Below, piece by piece: positions 45,840 through 59,400 of a stretch of DNA of 64,000 nt (within the stretch, counting starts at the first letter, position 1; each line of letters starts with the position of its first letter). This DNA comes from Spisula solida (lineage: Eukaryota > Mollusca > Bivalvia > Venerida > Mactridae). Both the position numbers and the translations under genes were made by a program. The notes beneath the pieces are model-generated. The model saw only the letters and a list, made by a program, of their open reading frames with translations. It searched no databases and had not been told where the DNA came from. The stretch is from assembly GCA_947247005.1 (NCBI GenBank), contig OX365944.1, forward strand, positions 59,006,096 to 59,070,095. Direction: 5' to 3'.

Positions 45840-48800
45840 TAGTTCTGGATACCATAACTGAATCGCTTCACCGAATTGCCGAAAAGCACCGGAAAGCACC
45901 GAAATGCCGGAAAGCAATTTTTTTCTGTATATATTTCAGTAAGAGTTGGTTTTAGGGACGCATTTGGGGTTGCGTATCATTAAATATGGGCTTAGGCACC
46001 TCTATGTGCTATAATTACAAAAGAAAAAGTACAAACCTCATCAGTAGACATATTGATGTCTATCCGATTGCTTTCCGGCATGAAAACGGTGAACGTGCAC
46101 ATTTCTATTTGTTTAACTGTTATCATTCCTAGGTCATAACGAGTTATATATGCACATATTTTAGGTTACAAACTGCTCCATGTGTTATGTGATTAAACAA
46201 ATAAGCAAATGAATAAATTGATACGATATTGTACCAGTCGAATAAATAGCTGAAGTCCATCAGAGTAATTTGCTTTTCGGCCCAAGCGGTGATCATGTAT
46301 ATTTCTACTAGAGTAAATGGTGTGCCGGAAAGCAAATTTATTAATCAGTATCAACATTCTAAAGTATACATGTTTGTCTGTCTAACAGCAACAGTACCAG
46401 TCCTGAAAAAGTAGATCGGTAATTTGCTTTCCGGCTTCTTCGATGATCAATTAAACGTTAATGTTTCTACCGGAAAGCAAATTAGATTAAAGAATGTACA
46501 TGTATTTACTACGTATTAAAGTGTACATGTATGCCTGTCTTAAGTGTACTAGTCGAATATCATAAAAAAATATATCAGTTATTTGCTTTCCGGCACCTTC
46601 AATGATCAATTAAACGTTAGTTTCTGTACCGGAAAGCAAGTTGGTTTCAAGAATGTTCATGTATTTACTATGTATTAAAGTGTACATGTATGCCTGTCTA
46701 AGTATACTAGTAGAATATCATAAAAAATTATATCAGTTATTTGCTTTCCGGCACCTTCGATAATCAATTAAACGTTAATTTCTGTACCGGAAAGCAAGTT
46801 AATTCAAGAATGTTCATGTATTTACTACGTTTTAAAGTGTACATGTATGCCTGTCTAAGTATACTAGTAGAATATCATAAAAAATTATATCAGTTGTTTG
46901 CTTTCCGGCACCTTCGATAATCAATTAAACGTTAATTTCTGTACCGGAAAGCAAGTTAATTCAAGAATGTTCATGTATTTACTACGTATTAAAGTGTACA
47001 TGTATGCCTGTCTAAGTGTACTAGTCGAATATCATAAAAAATTATATCAGTTATTTGCTTTCCGGCACCTTCGATGATCAATTAAACGTTAAACGTAAAT
47101 TTTTGTACCGAAAAGCAAGTTGGTTTAAAGAACTTTTATGTTATTTCTACGTCACTGCATGTGTCTCAACATAATACAGTATATATGCAATAATTTCTAA
47201 TTGCAGGTATGGATGCATGGCATGTAATGAAAAGTGACACATACTAAGTGCACCAGTCGAATATCATGAAAAATTATATCAGTAATTTGTTTTCCGGCTT
47301 TACCGGTGATAAATTAAACATAATATGTTGTACCGGAACGCAAGTTATATGTATCCAACATATAAGTATTTGTCTGGCTAAGTGTACCAGTCGAATATCA
47401 TGAAAAAGCATATAAGTATTATGCTTTTCGGCTCAATCGGTGATCAATTAAACATTATTTTTGTACCGGAAAGCAAATTGGTAACAGAAAGATAGAAACA
47501 AAACAGAGGAATGTATGTAAATATACAAATTTACGAAACACATAAAATAACACTAATAATACTTTTAGTGTATAACTCTAGCGCGATAAATTGCAATACA
47601 AAAACAAACACAAAATCCGCTATATTTATCGTTTCTGAATATTTAAGAGCATGCAAACTTTATATGTTGTGCCAAATGTTTGAATGCTTTCAATGGTAAG
47701 CGTTACGGTCCTTGATTTTAATCCATAACAAAAATATAGGCAATATTGTGTTTGTTTTTGTACTGCAATTTATCGCGTTGGAGTTATACAGTAGCACACT
47801 ATTGATTTTCAGCAGATATGGCCTTTTGTTAATTACATTGACTAGTGTTTTATGACCCTAGATAAAACATAATAGTGATCTCCTGACCTGCTGTGGTCCA
47901 ACAATACATATATACATGGTCGGTGTAAGATTTATGTTTATAGATATATATTCGATCAGAATAATTTGCATTCCGGCTCTACCGGTGATCAAATATAATT
48001 CTATCAGACAAAATGATGCACCAAAAAGCAAATTTGCATTTTAACAATTATTGATTTAGTGTATTTCAGGTAAATTATACGACTCGAAACACCTGTTCTG
48101 ATCAAACTTTCCGGTATGAAATGGTGAAGATGATATGAATTTATACTTTGGAAATTGTCAACCAAATGAGCTCCTGAATCAGTTTCATTCTCTGGAATTT
48201 TAAATTTTAAGAATATGTTTATGAACGCCGACTGTCGTCTATCCATCAAAATAGCTATTATTTTGCATTATTAAATGAAAATGCTCATTATAATTGCTTT
48301 GTGACTAGTAAAATGTTTCATGCATGTACATAAATGAGACTGAAAAAAATAAAGAATTTATACAATCATTTTGTTGTGTATCAGTGAGAATTAGTGCAAT
48401 TCATAATTGCCCCTAGCACGTAAGTATATGATAGTCATAACAAATACTATACAATAGGAAAAAACAATGTTCAATGGGCTTGATCAACGAATAATATTCA
48501 GGTATGTCGTTTTACTCATACTATAATGATTTCGTTATTAAATAGCTTGATATTCCTGTTGCGGGTCTCCCACAATTCACTATTAAACACTAGGTAGTAG
48601 CCAACTTCTTCATATTAATTGATTACTTAAATGACCGACTAATGTCAGTTATAGACGGATTATATATCAAAGGCGTCCTAGTTCATTGCACTAATCAACT
48701 TGTTTTTCACACCTTGGATTATTTTAATTGAATTAATTTACTGCATTTCGCACTTAGTATAGATTTTATAATGCACATGTCCATTCAATATTGGTTTATT

Positions 48801-50834
48801 ATAAGAGACATTTGTCGCTATAATAACCACACACAGTATGCTTGCTACTATATGAATTTATTTTTATAAGATGTTTATGTATGTATAAGAGAGAAATATA
48901 AATACAGAATTTCTTATTTCCCGTCAGTATCATTATAAATTGATGAGAAACTTGGACTGAACATATTATAATTATTGCCGAGTAAAATTGTATAATTGTC
49001 AATCGAAATGTCTAATTAATTACCCCCACAGTTAATCTCCCAATAAACAACATGACAGTTTGTGTTCAGGTTCTCGGTTTGTTACCCCCTGGTGTGTAAT
49101 TGCTAAAACGGATGGTGATGAAATAAATAAAGGTATTTTTTAGTGTTAGACTGACCACAGCTAAACTGTTTAACTATTTTATTGTTCACACGTTGTATAT
49201 AATTTAATCAAATGTGGTATCAAATATAAGTGAATTTAAAGGTCTCTTATAACAAGTCTGTGTTGAATAGTTATGTACATTTTCAATGTTTTGTAAAATG
49301 TTTTTTATTATTATGTATATACATTAATGGGACAGAAATAAAGAGTATGTGTATTCTACACAAATCAAATTGTTAAATTATTATTATCGTAGTTACCAAT
49401 AACGAAAGAAATACTTTTGTAGGTATACATCATGCATCGCATTTTATGGTCATACTAACGGTAACGTAGAGAAATAATATAGTCAAGCTTTAATAAATTT
49501 CAATTTGCGCTTATTTGAGCGTTAATATAGAGAAATATTACAGAAGGTTACGTGGATGTTATTCATTCGAATCCCGTTCTAAAAAATATAAAAATATTCG
49601 AATACTGTTTCTGGAAATAACCACATCAGTACAAAATACAAAACCAACACTTCTTTCTCGTGATTATAGTTTATTTACATTTTACAATTTAATTGCATGC
49701 AGTCTGTCGGAAGTATATAATCATTCATTACCTGCCATATCCTGCAAAAATATAATAAATGAATACTTCATTATACTGCATGAATTTGATATACATGTTT
49801 ACATGACATAAAAGGCTTAAGCTACGAATTATAATGTTAAATTGATCACCGGTAAAGCCGGAAAGCAAATTACTGATATAACTTTTCATGATATTCGGCT
49901 GGTGCACTTAGTATGAGTCACTTTTCATTACATGCCATGCATCCATACCTGCAAATATAAATTATTGCATATATACTATATTATGTTGAGACACAAGCAG
50001 TGACGTAGTAATAACATGAAAGTTCTTTAAACCAACTTGCTTTCCGGTACAAAAAATAACGTTAAATTGATCATCGAAGGAGCCGGAAAGCAAATTTCTG
50101 ATTTAATTTTGTATGATATTCGACTAGTACACTTAGACAGGCATAGATGTACAGTTTAATTCGTAGTAATTACATAAACATTCTTTAAACTAATTTGCTT
50201 TCCGGTACAAACATTAACGTTTAATTGATCATCGAAGGAGCCGGAAAGCAAATTACCGATCTACTTTTTCAGGACTGGTACTGTTGCTGTTAGACAGACA
50301 TACATGTATACTTTAAAATGATGATACTGATTAATAAATTTGCTTTCCGGCACACCATTTACTCTAGTAGAAATATACATGATCACCGCTTGGGCCGAAA
50401 AGCAAATCACTCTGATGGACTTCAGCTATTTATTCGACTGGTACAATATCGTATCAATTTATTCATTCGCTTATTTGTGTAATCACATAACACATGGAGC
50501 AGTTTGTAACCTAAAATATGCGCATATATAACTCTTTATGACCTAGCAATGATAACAGTTAAACTAATAGAAATGTACACGTTCACCGTTTTCATGCCGG
50601 AAAGCAATCGGATAGACCTCAATATGTCTACTTGATGAGGTTTGTACTTTTTCTTTTGTAATTATAGCACATAGAGGTGCCTAAGCCCATATTTAATGAT
50701 ACGCAACCCCAAATGCGTCCCTAAAACCAACTCTTACTGAAATATATACAGAAAAAAATTGCTTTCCGGCATTTCGGTGCTTTCCGGTGCTTTTCGGCCT
50801 TTATTGAATGATCATCGTCAAAGACCTTGGACTA
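45840..50834. mobile_element. 5 kb foldback-like element with subterminal repeats
   Basis: Outer ends TAGTTCTGGATACCATAACT (45840) and GACCTTGGACTA (to 50834) match the two ends of the 27520-28319 element, in inverse orientation. The flanks TGCCTAACC and TGCTAACCA look like a slightly damaged target duplication. Inside lie long inverted arms (45878-46390 against 50290-50798), with paired phrases such as GCCGAAAAGCACCGGAAAGC. They are followed by arrays of about 120-150 bp units carrying TTTGCTTTCCGGC and ACCGGAAAGCAA: roughly eight units on the left to 47480 and three on the right from 49830. The interior 47480-49830 has no recognisable transposase, so the element is non-autonomous. Confidence 0.8.
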
Positions 50835-50836
50835 TG

Positions 50837-51113
50837 CTAACCAAGCCGCTTCCAAAAGGCGCTACCGAGCACTTTCCTTCGTCTATCATATGCAATGACA
50901 CGCTATGAGAGAACAGTGCTCGCCGATAGCATACCATTTCTTAACACTTTGCTAGGTGAGCGCAAGAAAGCCCTTGGTAGCGCCTAATAGCGCTTTGCTA
51001 CCAAACAGTCTGCTATCCGCGAGCACTCGCCGGTAGCATATAATTTTTCCGCTTCGTCCGCTACGTAGCTGTTTCATAGGGCACTACCGAGCGCTCAGTA
51101 GCAGTTTGGTTAT
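50837..51113. repeat. GC-richer imperfect palindrome
   Basis: Starts GCTAACCAAGCCGCTTCC and ends AGTAGCAGTTTGGTTATGC, with inner GGCGCTACCGAGCAC against GCACTACCGAGCGCTC. These are weak terminal inverted repeats. It may be an old MITE into whose edge the 5 kb element inserted. Confidence 0.45.
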
Positions 51114-51189
51114 GCCACAGGCTCCTGCTCATGGAAATGGGAAGCAACTTTGAACAGACAATGATTTTGACGGCAGAGACTGACTCATG

Positions 51190-51335
51190 ACATGCGGCCA
51201 GCTAGCACAATCGGCAGAATATTCTCACTGTGATATTTACTGTCTAGCGAAATGCTTTAAACTTGGAGAACGAAGCTACAGATTCTAGTGTAATTACGGG
51301 GTCTTGGGTTTGAGTCCCACATTCTAAATAAATTA
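51190..51335 (+). mobile_element. Possible tRNA-derived SINE head
   Basis: GGCCAGCTAGCACAATCGG resembles an A box and GGGTTTGAGTCCC a B box, about 100 bp apart. The spacing is longer than in a tRNA, and no partner copy is in the window. Confidence 0.35.
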
Positions 51336-53478
51336 CTAGCCTGAGACAGCTGATGTGCCTTGCTCTATGTCTCGTTTCTGACTAACTGACACTGTGACAG
51401 TGTCCAATTGACTGGAATCGTCAATACCTTCGATCAGTCCTAGAGACTGGAACGGTAGCTGATGTAGCACAGAAAGTTCATAATATGCTCCCTGTCCTGT
51501 AGGATTTAAGTATTTGAATTAGTTTCGATTGAGGTACAATCATAAGGGGTTAGGAAAAGTCATCAGCGCTACCACAGGACTCTAGGATTCTACTGGTAGA
51601 CAGTGGCCTCTAGCTAGCAATTTGTGACAGGCATTGATTCCTGGGTTACTTACCAGTATGGTATATGCTCATGCTATATGTACCTCTAAGTCTGCCTATG
51701 AAAACCATGGCAGGCTATAATAAATTTTGCTAAATGTGTATCCCACCAAGGCTACATAAGAAACCCTGATAGGAGCTATATTTCTCAGAAAATCTGGGGT
51801 TAAGCCAACACTACCTGTGATTTTGTGCACAGGAAAGCAAGTCAATGTATTTGAACCAGGAGACTGTGTGTATGTTCCAGTTATTAACAATTACTGCTTC
51901 ATTCTGACGTCTTTTTTTCACATGTTTAAACAACCTGGTAAGCATTCATTTTTTGTGGGACTCTTCAACTGGATTCAAAAGTTATGTTATGATATATCTG
52001 TAAAGGTTCATGTCACTGTACTATACTGGTTTTGAAGGAAAAAAGTACTGTATAAATGTGTGCTGGAACTTGTCAATACATCAGAGCAACAAAATCAGAT
52101 TTTGATTACTGATAAGCATGTTCTCCATAATGATTTACATACCTTGGGAATTTATGAAAAATATGCACTTATCAAAGCTTTAGTGGAGGATGTAGGGCAT
52201 TATTGGAATAAAGATGGAAGGAATGCTAGTGTTAAGTAAACATATGATAGCTGTAAGCTTTATGGAAAAAAATAGGTTTTTTTCTTTTATATTTCAGATT
52301 GGATTACATGTACCTTAATAGATGGCAATGTATTCCATTAAAATGATGCATCAAATCAGGGGAGGTGTTCCATTGTTAAACAGAGAATACAAATGTCTCT
52401 ATTCAAAAATTCTATCCAGAATTTCCCCTGCTGGATGTTCATGCATAGATGATAGACTTACAAAAAGAAATTATTCTGCTCTTACGGTTTGTAGCTTTTT
52501 TCATTATTTTCTTTTTGGTGAATATAGGATGAAAGACATCTATGTTTGTGCTTTGTTTTGTTCGTGAAACAGACTGTACAGCTTCACTGCAGTGTCTGAC
52601 ATTCACTTTTTGCCATTCATGGCCATAGGTCATCAACTTTCTCACCACCATAGCCCCACTTCAATTATCATGTGACTATTGTCCAATTAGAGAAATTTAC
52701 TGTAATTTTCACAAAAACGTGATGCTAAATGGATCATGTACCTTCACGTTATCATGGCACAATGTGATTTACAATAGATGGCCATTGTTAAAGTTGCACA
52801 TTAAGCTTCTCAAATTACTAGTCAGCAGTTATCTCAGGTACAGTTATATTTCATTTAAAGGCCACCTCATTATGAGACCACAATATTATTCAGAGCATAA
52901 TTTAAGTGTCTATTTTCATAGTTTCTCTTTAAAAATATTCCTTCTCAATACATTAAAATTTGATATAATTATTTAAATTATAGATCAAACCAAGTTGGAC
53001 AAAACCATGGCCCATGTTTGACATTAAACAAGCAAATTTATGCTTGAGCCTGTGATCCATCATCCTCATACATCAGTGGTTAGTCAAGTTCCCAGACTAT
53101 GTTTTGGACGAAGTATACTCTGGTGAACGAGAATGGTGATCCATAAACTTGATGGGTCAGTCATGACTTGATAATGAATCATATCAAAGGTCAGGGTCAA
53201 AGTGATCTGCAATTACTAAACAACTACATTTAGCCCAGGCTCTGCGAAAACTGTCAGTACTTCAGTCCTGACTAACAAAATTTGCTTTGCACTGACATAA
53301 AATCCTGTATTTTCTTTTAATCAAAGAGGAATATTCATTCATTCAGACTGACTGACAAGTTTATAAACTTTTAGAGAAGCCTGTATGTTGAAATGCCAGA
53401 ATGCGATGTATAACTGCCATGTACACATGTTTTCCAAACATGTCTTGTTATATATGAGGTTATGTACCATTTACTGCT
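51336..53478. other. Spacer upstream of COX18
   Basis: No gene recognised. The COX18 promoter and any further 5' exon should lie in the last part. Confidence 0.45.
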
Positions 53479-56400
53479 ATGTTTAATATAGGGTCATCAT
53501 GTGTATATTATTTGACTACTTTCATTTTACAGAAGTGTGGAACACATCATACATTACAAATGAAACACTTACAACATAAATCATGTATAGTGACAGATCG
53601 TCGTAGTGTACATTATAATATATTCATCAATCTGGTTGAGCTGATGGAAGGACAGTTTCTATTATTTCATGAAATGACTGGTGTACCATGGTGGGCTACC
53701 ATTTGTAAGTGTATTAATTGTTCCATCTGTCATTATTCTTGTCTTCTGTATTAAAATATTGAATACATGTATGTAGTTTGCACCTTTAGTGGGATTCAAA
53801 CCCATCCTGTATGGTGCCATTGCCTTGCCATGTGAAGTATGAAAGCATTGGACTGCTGTTCATTGGATAGAGTCATACAAGATCAATGTTTACAGCATAC
53901 TGAATATCAAAGATATCAAAAATTAGGTGAATTTGTAATAAATTAAAGGAATAGTTAACTAATTCTCTTTTTAGCTCACCACAGTGAGTGGTACAAAAGC
54001 TCCCACTGTCTGTTGTTTAACCGCCATCCGTCCTGTTGCTTGTGAGCACACTTATTTAGTCCTCTTCACCCAGTGGTGTGCTTTGGTCCTTTGTTTAACG
54101 TCCTCTTCACTGGTTCCTAGTAGTCCTTTTCATGTCTCCCCATGATAGTCTGAAGAGTTTCAGAAGTCATTCAGCGTCCTCCTCCATATTGTGACAGGTC
54201 AACTTTTTTATTAGAACCGGTGTAGCGGTCCTTTTTTTCCCCCGGCCAGTTTTTCCCCGGGGGAAAAAATGGACAGGGGGAAAATTTGGCCTGTTACTGT
54301 AGCAGTCCTTTCTTTCCCCCGGCCAGTATTTCCCCAGGGGGAAGATCGGGCCCAGGCCTTTTTTTCCCCTCTGGTCCATTTTTCCCCCCCTAATAAACAC
54401 TATTCTTGATCAAGTCTTACACTTTATCTAGGCCTTTTTCCCCCCCTTGGCCCCGTTTTCCCCCCTAGAAGTTGAAGTTTCTAGTATGATGATCAAATGC
54501 AGCATTGGCCTCTTTTTCCCCCCTTGGCCCCATTTTTCCCCCCTAGAAGTTGAAGTTTCTAGTATGTTGATCAAATGCAGCATTGGCCTATTTTTTCCCC
54601 ACCTTGGCCCTGTTTTTCCCCTCTAGAAGATTACGTTTATAGTCTTTTCCTCCATAGTAGTTCAAGGTCTCGAACAAGGATGATAAACTATTACCTAATT
54701 CTGTCCAATTTGCCCTGCTGAATATACAATGTCTAAGCATTCACCCCTTCACCCCCCTTGTCCCCGTGTTTTTGTCCTAGAAGTACAAGGTCTAATATGC
54801 ATTTGATCAACATACTAGAAACTTCAACTTCTTGGGGGGGAAAACGGGGCCAAGGTGGAAAAAACAGGCCAATGCTGCATTTGATCATCATACTAGAAAC
54901 TTTAACTTCTAGGGGGGAAAAACGAGGCCAAGGGGGAAAAAAGAAGCCAATGCTGCATTTGATCATCATACTAGAAACTTCAACTTCTAGGGGGGAAAAA
55001 TGGGGCCAAGGGGGAAAAAAGAGGCCAATGCTGCATATGATACATACTAGAAACTTTAACTTCTAGGGGGGGGGGGGGGAAACGAGGCCAAGGGGGAAAA
55101 AAGAAGCCAATGCTGCATTTGATCATCATACTAGAAACTTCAACTTCTAGGGGGGAAAAATGGGGCCAAGGGGGAAAAAAGAGGCCAATGCTGCATATGA
55201 TACATACTAGAAACTTTAACTTCTAGGGGGGGGGAAAAACGAGGCCAAGGGGGAAAAAAGAAGCCAATGCTGCATTTGATCATCATACTAGAAACTTCAA
55301 CTTCTAGGGGGGAAAAATGGGGCCAAGGGGGAAAAAAGAGGCCAATGCTGCATATGATACATACTAGAAACTTTAACTTCTAGGGGGGAAAAACGAGGCC
55401 AAGGGAAAAAAAAGAGGCTAATGCTGCATTTGATACATACTAGAAACTTTAACTTCTAGGGGGGGGGGGGGGAAACGGGGCCAAGGGGGAAAAAAGAAGC
55501 CAATGCTGCATTTGATCATCATACTAGAAACTTCAACTTCTAGGGGGGAAAAAGGGGCCAAGGGGGGGGGGAAAAAGAGGCCAAGGTTACGTTCAAACAT
55601 CATAATAAATTTGAATTTTTAGGGGGGAAAAATGGACCAGGGGGGGGGGAAAGAATGGACCGGCCAACTTTTTCCCCGGGGGAAAAACCGGGCCGGCCTG
55701 GTTTTTCCCCCGGGGAAAAAATGGACAGGGGGAAAATTTGGCCTGTTACACCGGGACGATTACTCGGTTAATCGGATACGATTCGATTACAAGGTGAAAC
55801 CAATTTCAAGTTTGCAAAACCGTTAATCGTTCTAAAACAATACACATCCAACAATGCCAATAAATTGTATGTTACTGCATGCATACAGTATATCTTTGAC
55901 AACAATATGCCTGAATGTATTGATTGACACATAAACAAGCAAACTAGCTGGGTGTGTTTGGATAACATGTGAAACATTAATCCTTCTATGATCATATTTA
56001 ATGTATACTAATTTTATTTTGGTATTGAGTATACCTCAAAGAATATACATGAATTCTGCTGCTGAAAGTACCTTGATATGGTCATTATGAAAGAAAAAAC
56101 ATTTTCAATATGACGGCCGATTAATCGATTCGATTTCATACCAACGATTAACCGGTTTCAAAATATTGAAATTGTCCCAGTCCTACTTTTTATCTGTGCC
56201 TCTGTGGATTCCAGTCCGAGGCATTTCGGGTTATATTAGATTGATCCCTCCACAGAACTAATCTTGTCTGGCCATCATATATATGATATCCGAAGAATAC
56301 TTCTATTCTAAGGTATTTGTTGAATTCGTGATCTAGCAGGTATGTATTATAACACCTTTGTGTGCTTCCAGGTTTCTGAGCAATAGAGGAGAAGCGCCTT

Positions 56401-59400
56401 GATGTTTGAGTTGCTTTACTAAATGATTTGGTATTAATAACAAAATTTGTGTTTAAGAAATACAGCCAAGATGTAGTAGAGTTCAGATTTTGTTTAAGGA
56501 ACTTCATGTAATAACATACTTTCTTTATATTTTAGTGGCATGTACACTACCTTTTAGAATGGCCTTATCCTATATAATTCACAAACATCATGTAAGAATG
56601 AAGTATAAGAACAATGAGATAAAAATGAAGTTACTTCCTAAATGTATGAAGGAAGAGGCTAGAAACCAGGCACATCTACCCAAGAAGGATAAGCAGATTA
56701 TTCTCAAGGAATTGGTAAACATTTCTTTTTGCATCAAATAAATTTAAGTTAATTCTACTCTGCAAAAAATGCCAGCCATGACATATTTTGTAGCCTCATG
56801 CATTCTATAAAGCAAGCTGACCATTTAAACTGTTGAACTTATTTTCATGATGGCCTTTTTAGCTCACCTGTCACAAAGTGACAGGGTGAGCTTTTGTGAT
56901 CACTCTTCGTCCGTCCGTCGTCCGTCCACAATTTGTTTGTGTAGACACTAGAGGTCACAATTTTGGCCTAATCTTTATGAAACTTGGTCACAATGATCAC
57001 CTCAACAAAATCTAGGTCAAGTTCGATATTGGGTCATTCTGGGTCAAAAACTAGGTCACAAGGTCAAATCATAGAAAAATCTTGTGTAGTCACTAGAGGT
57101 CACAATTTTGACCTAATCTTTATGAAACTTGGTCACAATGATCATCTCAACAAAATCTCGGTCAAGTTCGATATTGGGTTATCTAAGGTCAAAAACAAGG
57201 TCACAAGGTCAAATCATAGAAAAACTTTGTGTAGTCACTAGAGGTCACAATTTTAACTTAATCTTTATGAAACTTGGTCACAATGATCATGTCAACAAAA
57301 TCTAGGTCCAGTTCAGTATTAGGTCATCCGGAGTCAAAAACTAGGTCACAAGGTCAAATCATAGAAAAACCTTGTGTAGTCACTAGAGGTCACAATTTTG
57401 ACCTAATCTTTATGAAACTTGGTCACAATGGTCATCTTATCAAAATCTAGGTCATGTTCAATATTGGGTCATCTGGTGTCAAAAACTAGGTCACCTGGTC
57501 AAATCATAGAAAAACCTTGTGTAGTCACTAGAGGTCACAATTTTGGTCTAATCTTTATGAAACTAGGTCACAATGATCATCTTAACTAAATCTAGGTCAA
57601 GTTCGATATTGGGTCATCCAGGGTCAAAAACTAGGTCACAAGGTAAAATCATAGAAAAACCTTGTTTAGTCACTAGAGGTCACAATTTTGGCCTAATCTT
57701 TATGAAACTTGGTCACAATGATCATCTCAAAAAATCTAGGTCAAGTTCGATATTGGGTCATCCGGGGTCAAAAACTAGGTCACAAGGTCAAATCACTTCA
57801 ATATGTCATTGGGTCTAAATGTGATGTAAATTATAAATCATAAGAAAATATGAAAACCTTGTACATGCAATCGAGGCTACCGTAAGGGGTGCATGAACTA
57901 CTAGGACAGGTGAGCGCGACCTATGGCCCTTTGGGCCCTCTTGTTTGCCTTTAGAATTACCTCAAACCAATTCTCTTGAAAATAATTCTCCATTTCTTTT
58001 CCTTATACTATTTTTTACACAGTACTTTCCGCTTACTTCAATATTTAAATGTGCTTTACATGGCCATTAGGTGATGATGTGCCATAAAACAACGCTAAAT
58101 CTGAACATTTCATTATTGTCTGGAGTTAAACCATTATGCAGTAGTCCCTTATATCTGTTTATTTAAAACATTTATCAGCCTGTCAAATTAAGGGATTAGT
58201 TCAGAGTTGTTCTGCATATCTCTTTATTTAAGTTAAATAATGTTTTATCTGTAGAAAATAAAGTTATTTTATTAAAAGATACCAAGTATTGACTGAGTTA
58301 TGATCATTTGAAATTTCATTAGCTTAAATTGTAACAACAGAACAATATTTGAAACAGTTTGATGTACGGATATGTGCTTGTGGCACCCAAAGCCGACTTT
58401 CTTTTTTCAGGATGGGGTATAATGCCTTAGGTTGATCCCTGGTTGATGCTTTATCAATTTTAATGTATGTTTCTGTTGAACCTAGACATAATGATATTTG
58501 TTTATTTTATTTCAGGAAATAAAACACCAGGGACGTTTAAACAAGGAATTAGGGTTTAATCCATACTCTGGTTTGATATTTTCTCTCTTACCAGTACCAT
58601 ATTGGATAGCCAACAGTGTGGCATTGGCACATCTTAGTGGTGCTAATTCATTAGGTTTTTGGAATGATGGAAGTAAAGGTATGATGGCTCTTGAATTTCC
58701 GGTATGAAAAATTGGTTAATTTAAAGTTGTGTTGTTTGTATCACTATTTATTCATTAATTACTTAAGACTTGTGAAAGTGGACAGGAATGATGTTCAGTA
58801 ATTGTACATAGAATACAGGAGTTATAGCCCTTGACTAATAAACAAAATTTACTATTTTAAACTTGTCTTGTTGGTTACCCTATATGTTTTGACAAACAGT
58901 TGTACAGTCAATGATACAGTAATCTGACTAGGCAGAAATATTGATTGGTAAGAGTACATGAGCCGATTGGTTCAGATTTTTTATGTGTAATTGAAGGCAA
59001 ATCTCTAGACTGTGACAACATTGCTGGTATTGGGGTATCTGTTGACATACTTGTTTTCTATAAATCAGTCCTATTGAAATAAATCTATAATTGTTGCTTA
59101 CTGTCTATTACAGTGCATGAGAGTATGCATCATGAAGGATTATTCTGGTTTAAGGATCTCTGTGTGGCAGACCCTTACCATATACTACCTGTGGTTATAG
59201 GAATAACGTACATAGTCTCATTAGAAGTAAGTCAACCTCTCATTGTTAAATTGATCGAATGTAAGAAATCCATCATGCAACCTTCCTTAAGAAAATGGAT
59301 AACCAATGCATGAACTTATTATTGAAACAACCCCATTTTAAAATGTATTTTTATGTTAACTAAAACATTCAAGTTCTTGAAACTCAAATATCTTCAGAGT

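Noticed and set aside
47511..49811. Several frames of 60-100 codons in the middle of the 5 kb element, searched for a transposase
   Set aside because: No DDE/DDD motif, zinc finger or other transposase feature, and base composition is that of the surrounding AT-rich DNA.
46144..50531. Near-identical 63-codon frames at 46144-46335 (-) and 50340-50531 (+)
   Set aside because: They lie in the inverted arms of the 5 kb element, so identity comes from arm duplication, and the sequence looks non-coding.
54733..55603. Open frames rich in Gly, Lys and Phe/Pro on both strands
   Set aside because: They are translations of the G/C-tract array in a COX18 intron, with no independent support.
56984..57818. 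Open frames with SSSILGH-type peptides
   Set aside because: They are translations of the 145-bp tandem units in the AGCTCACCTGTC element; unit length is not a multiple of three and frames break.
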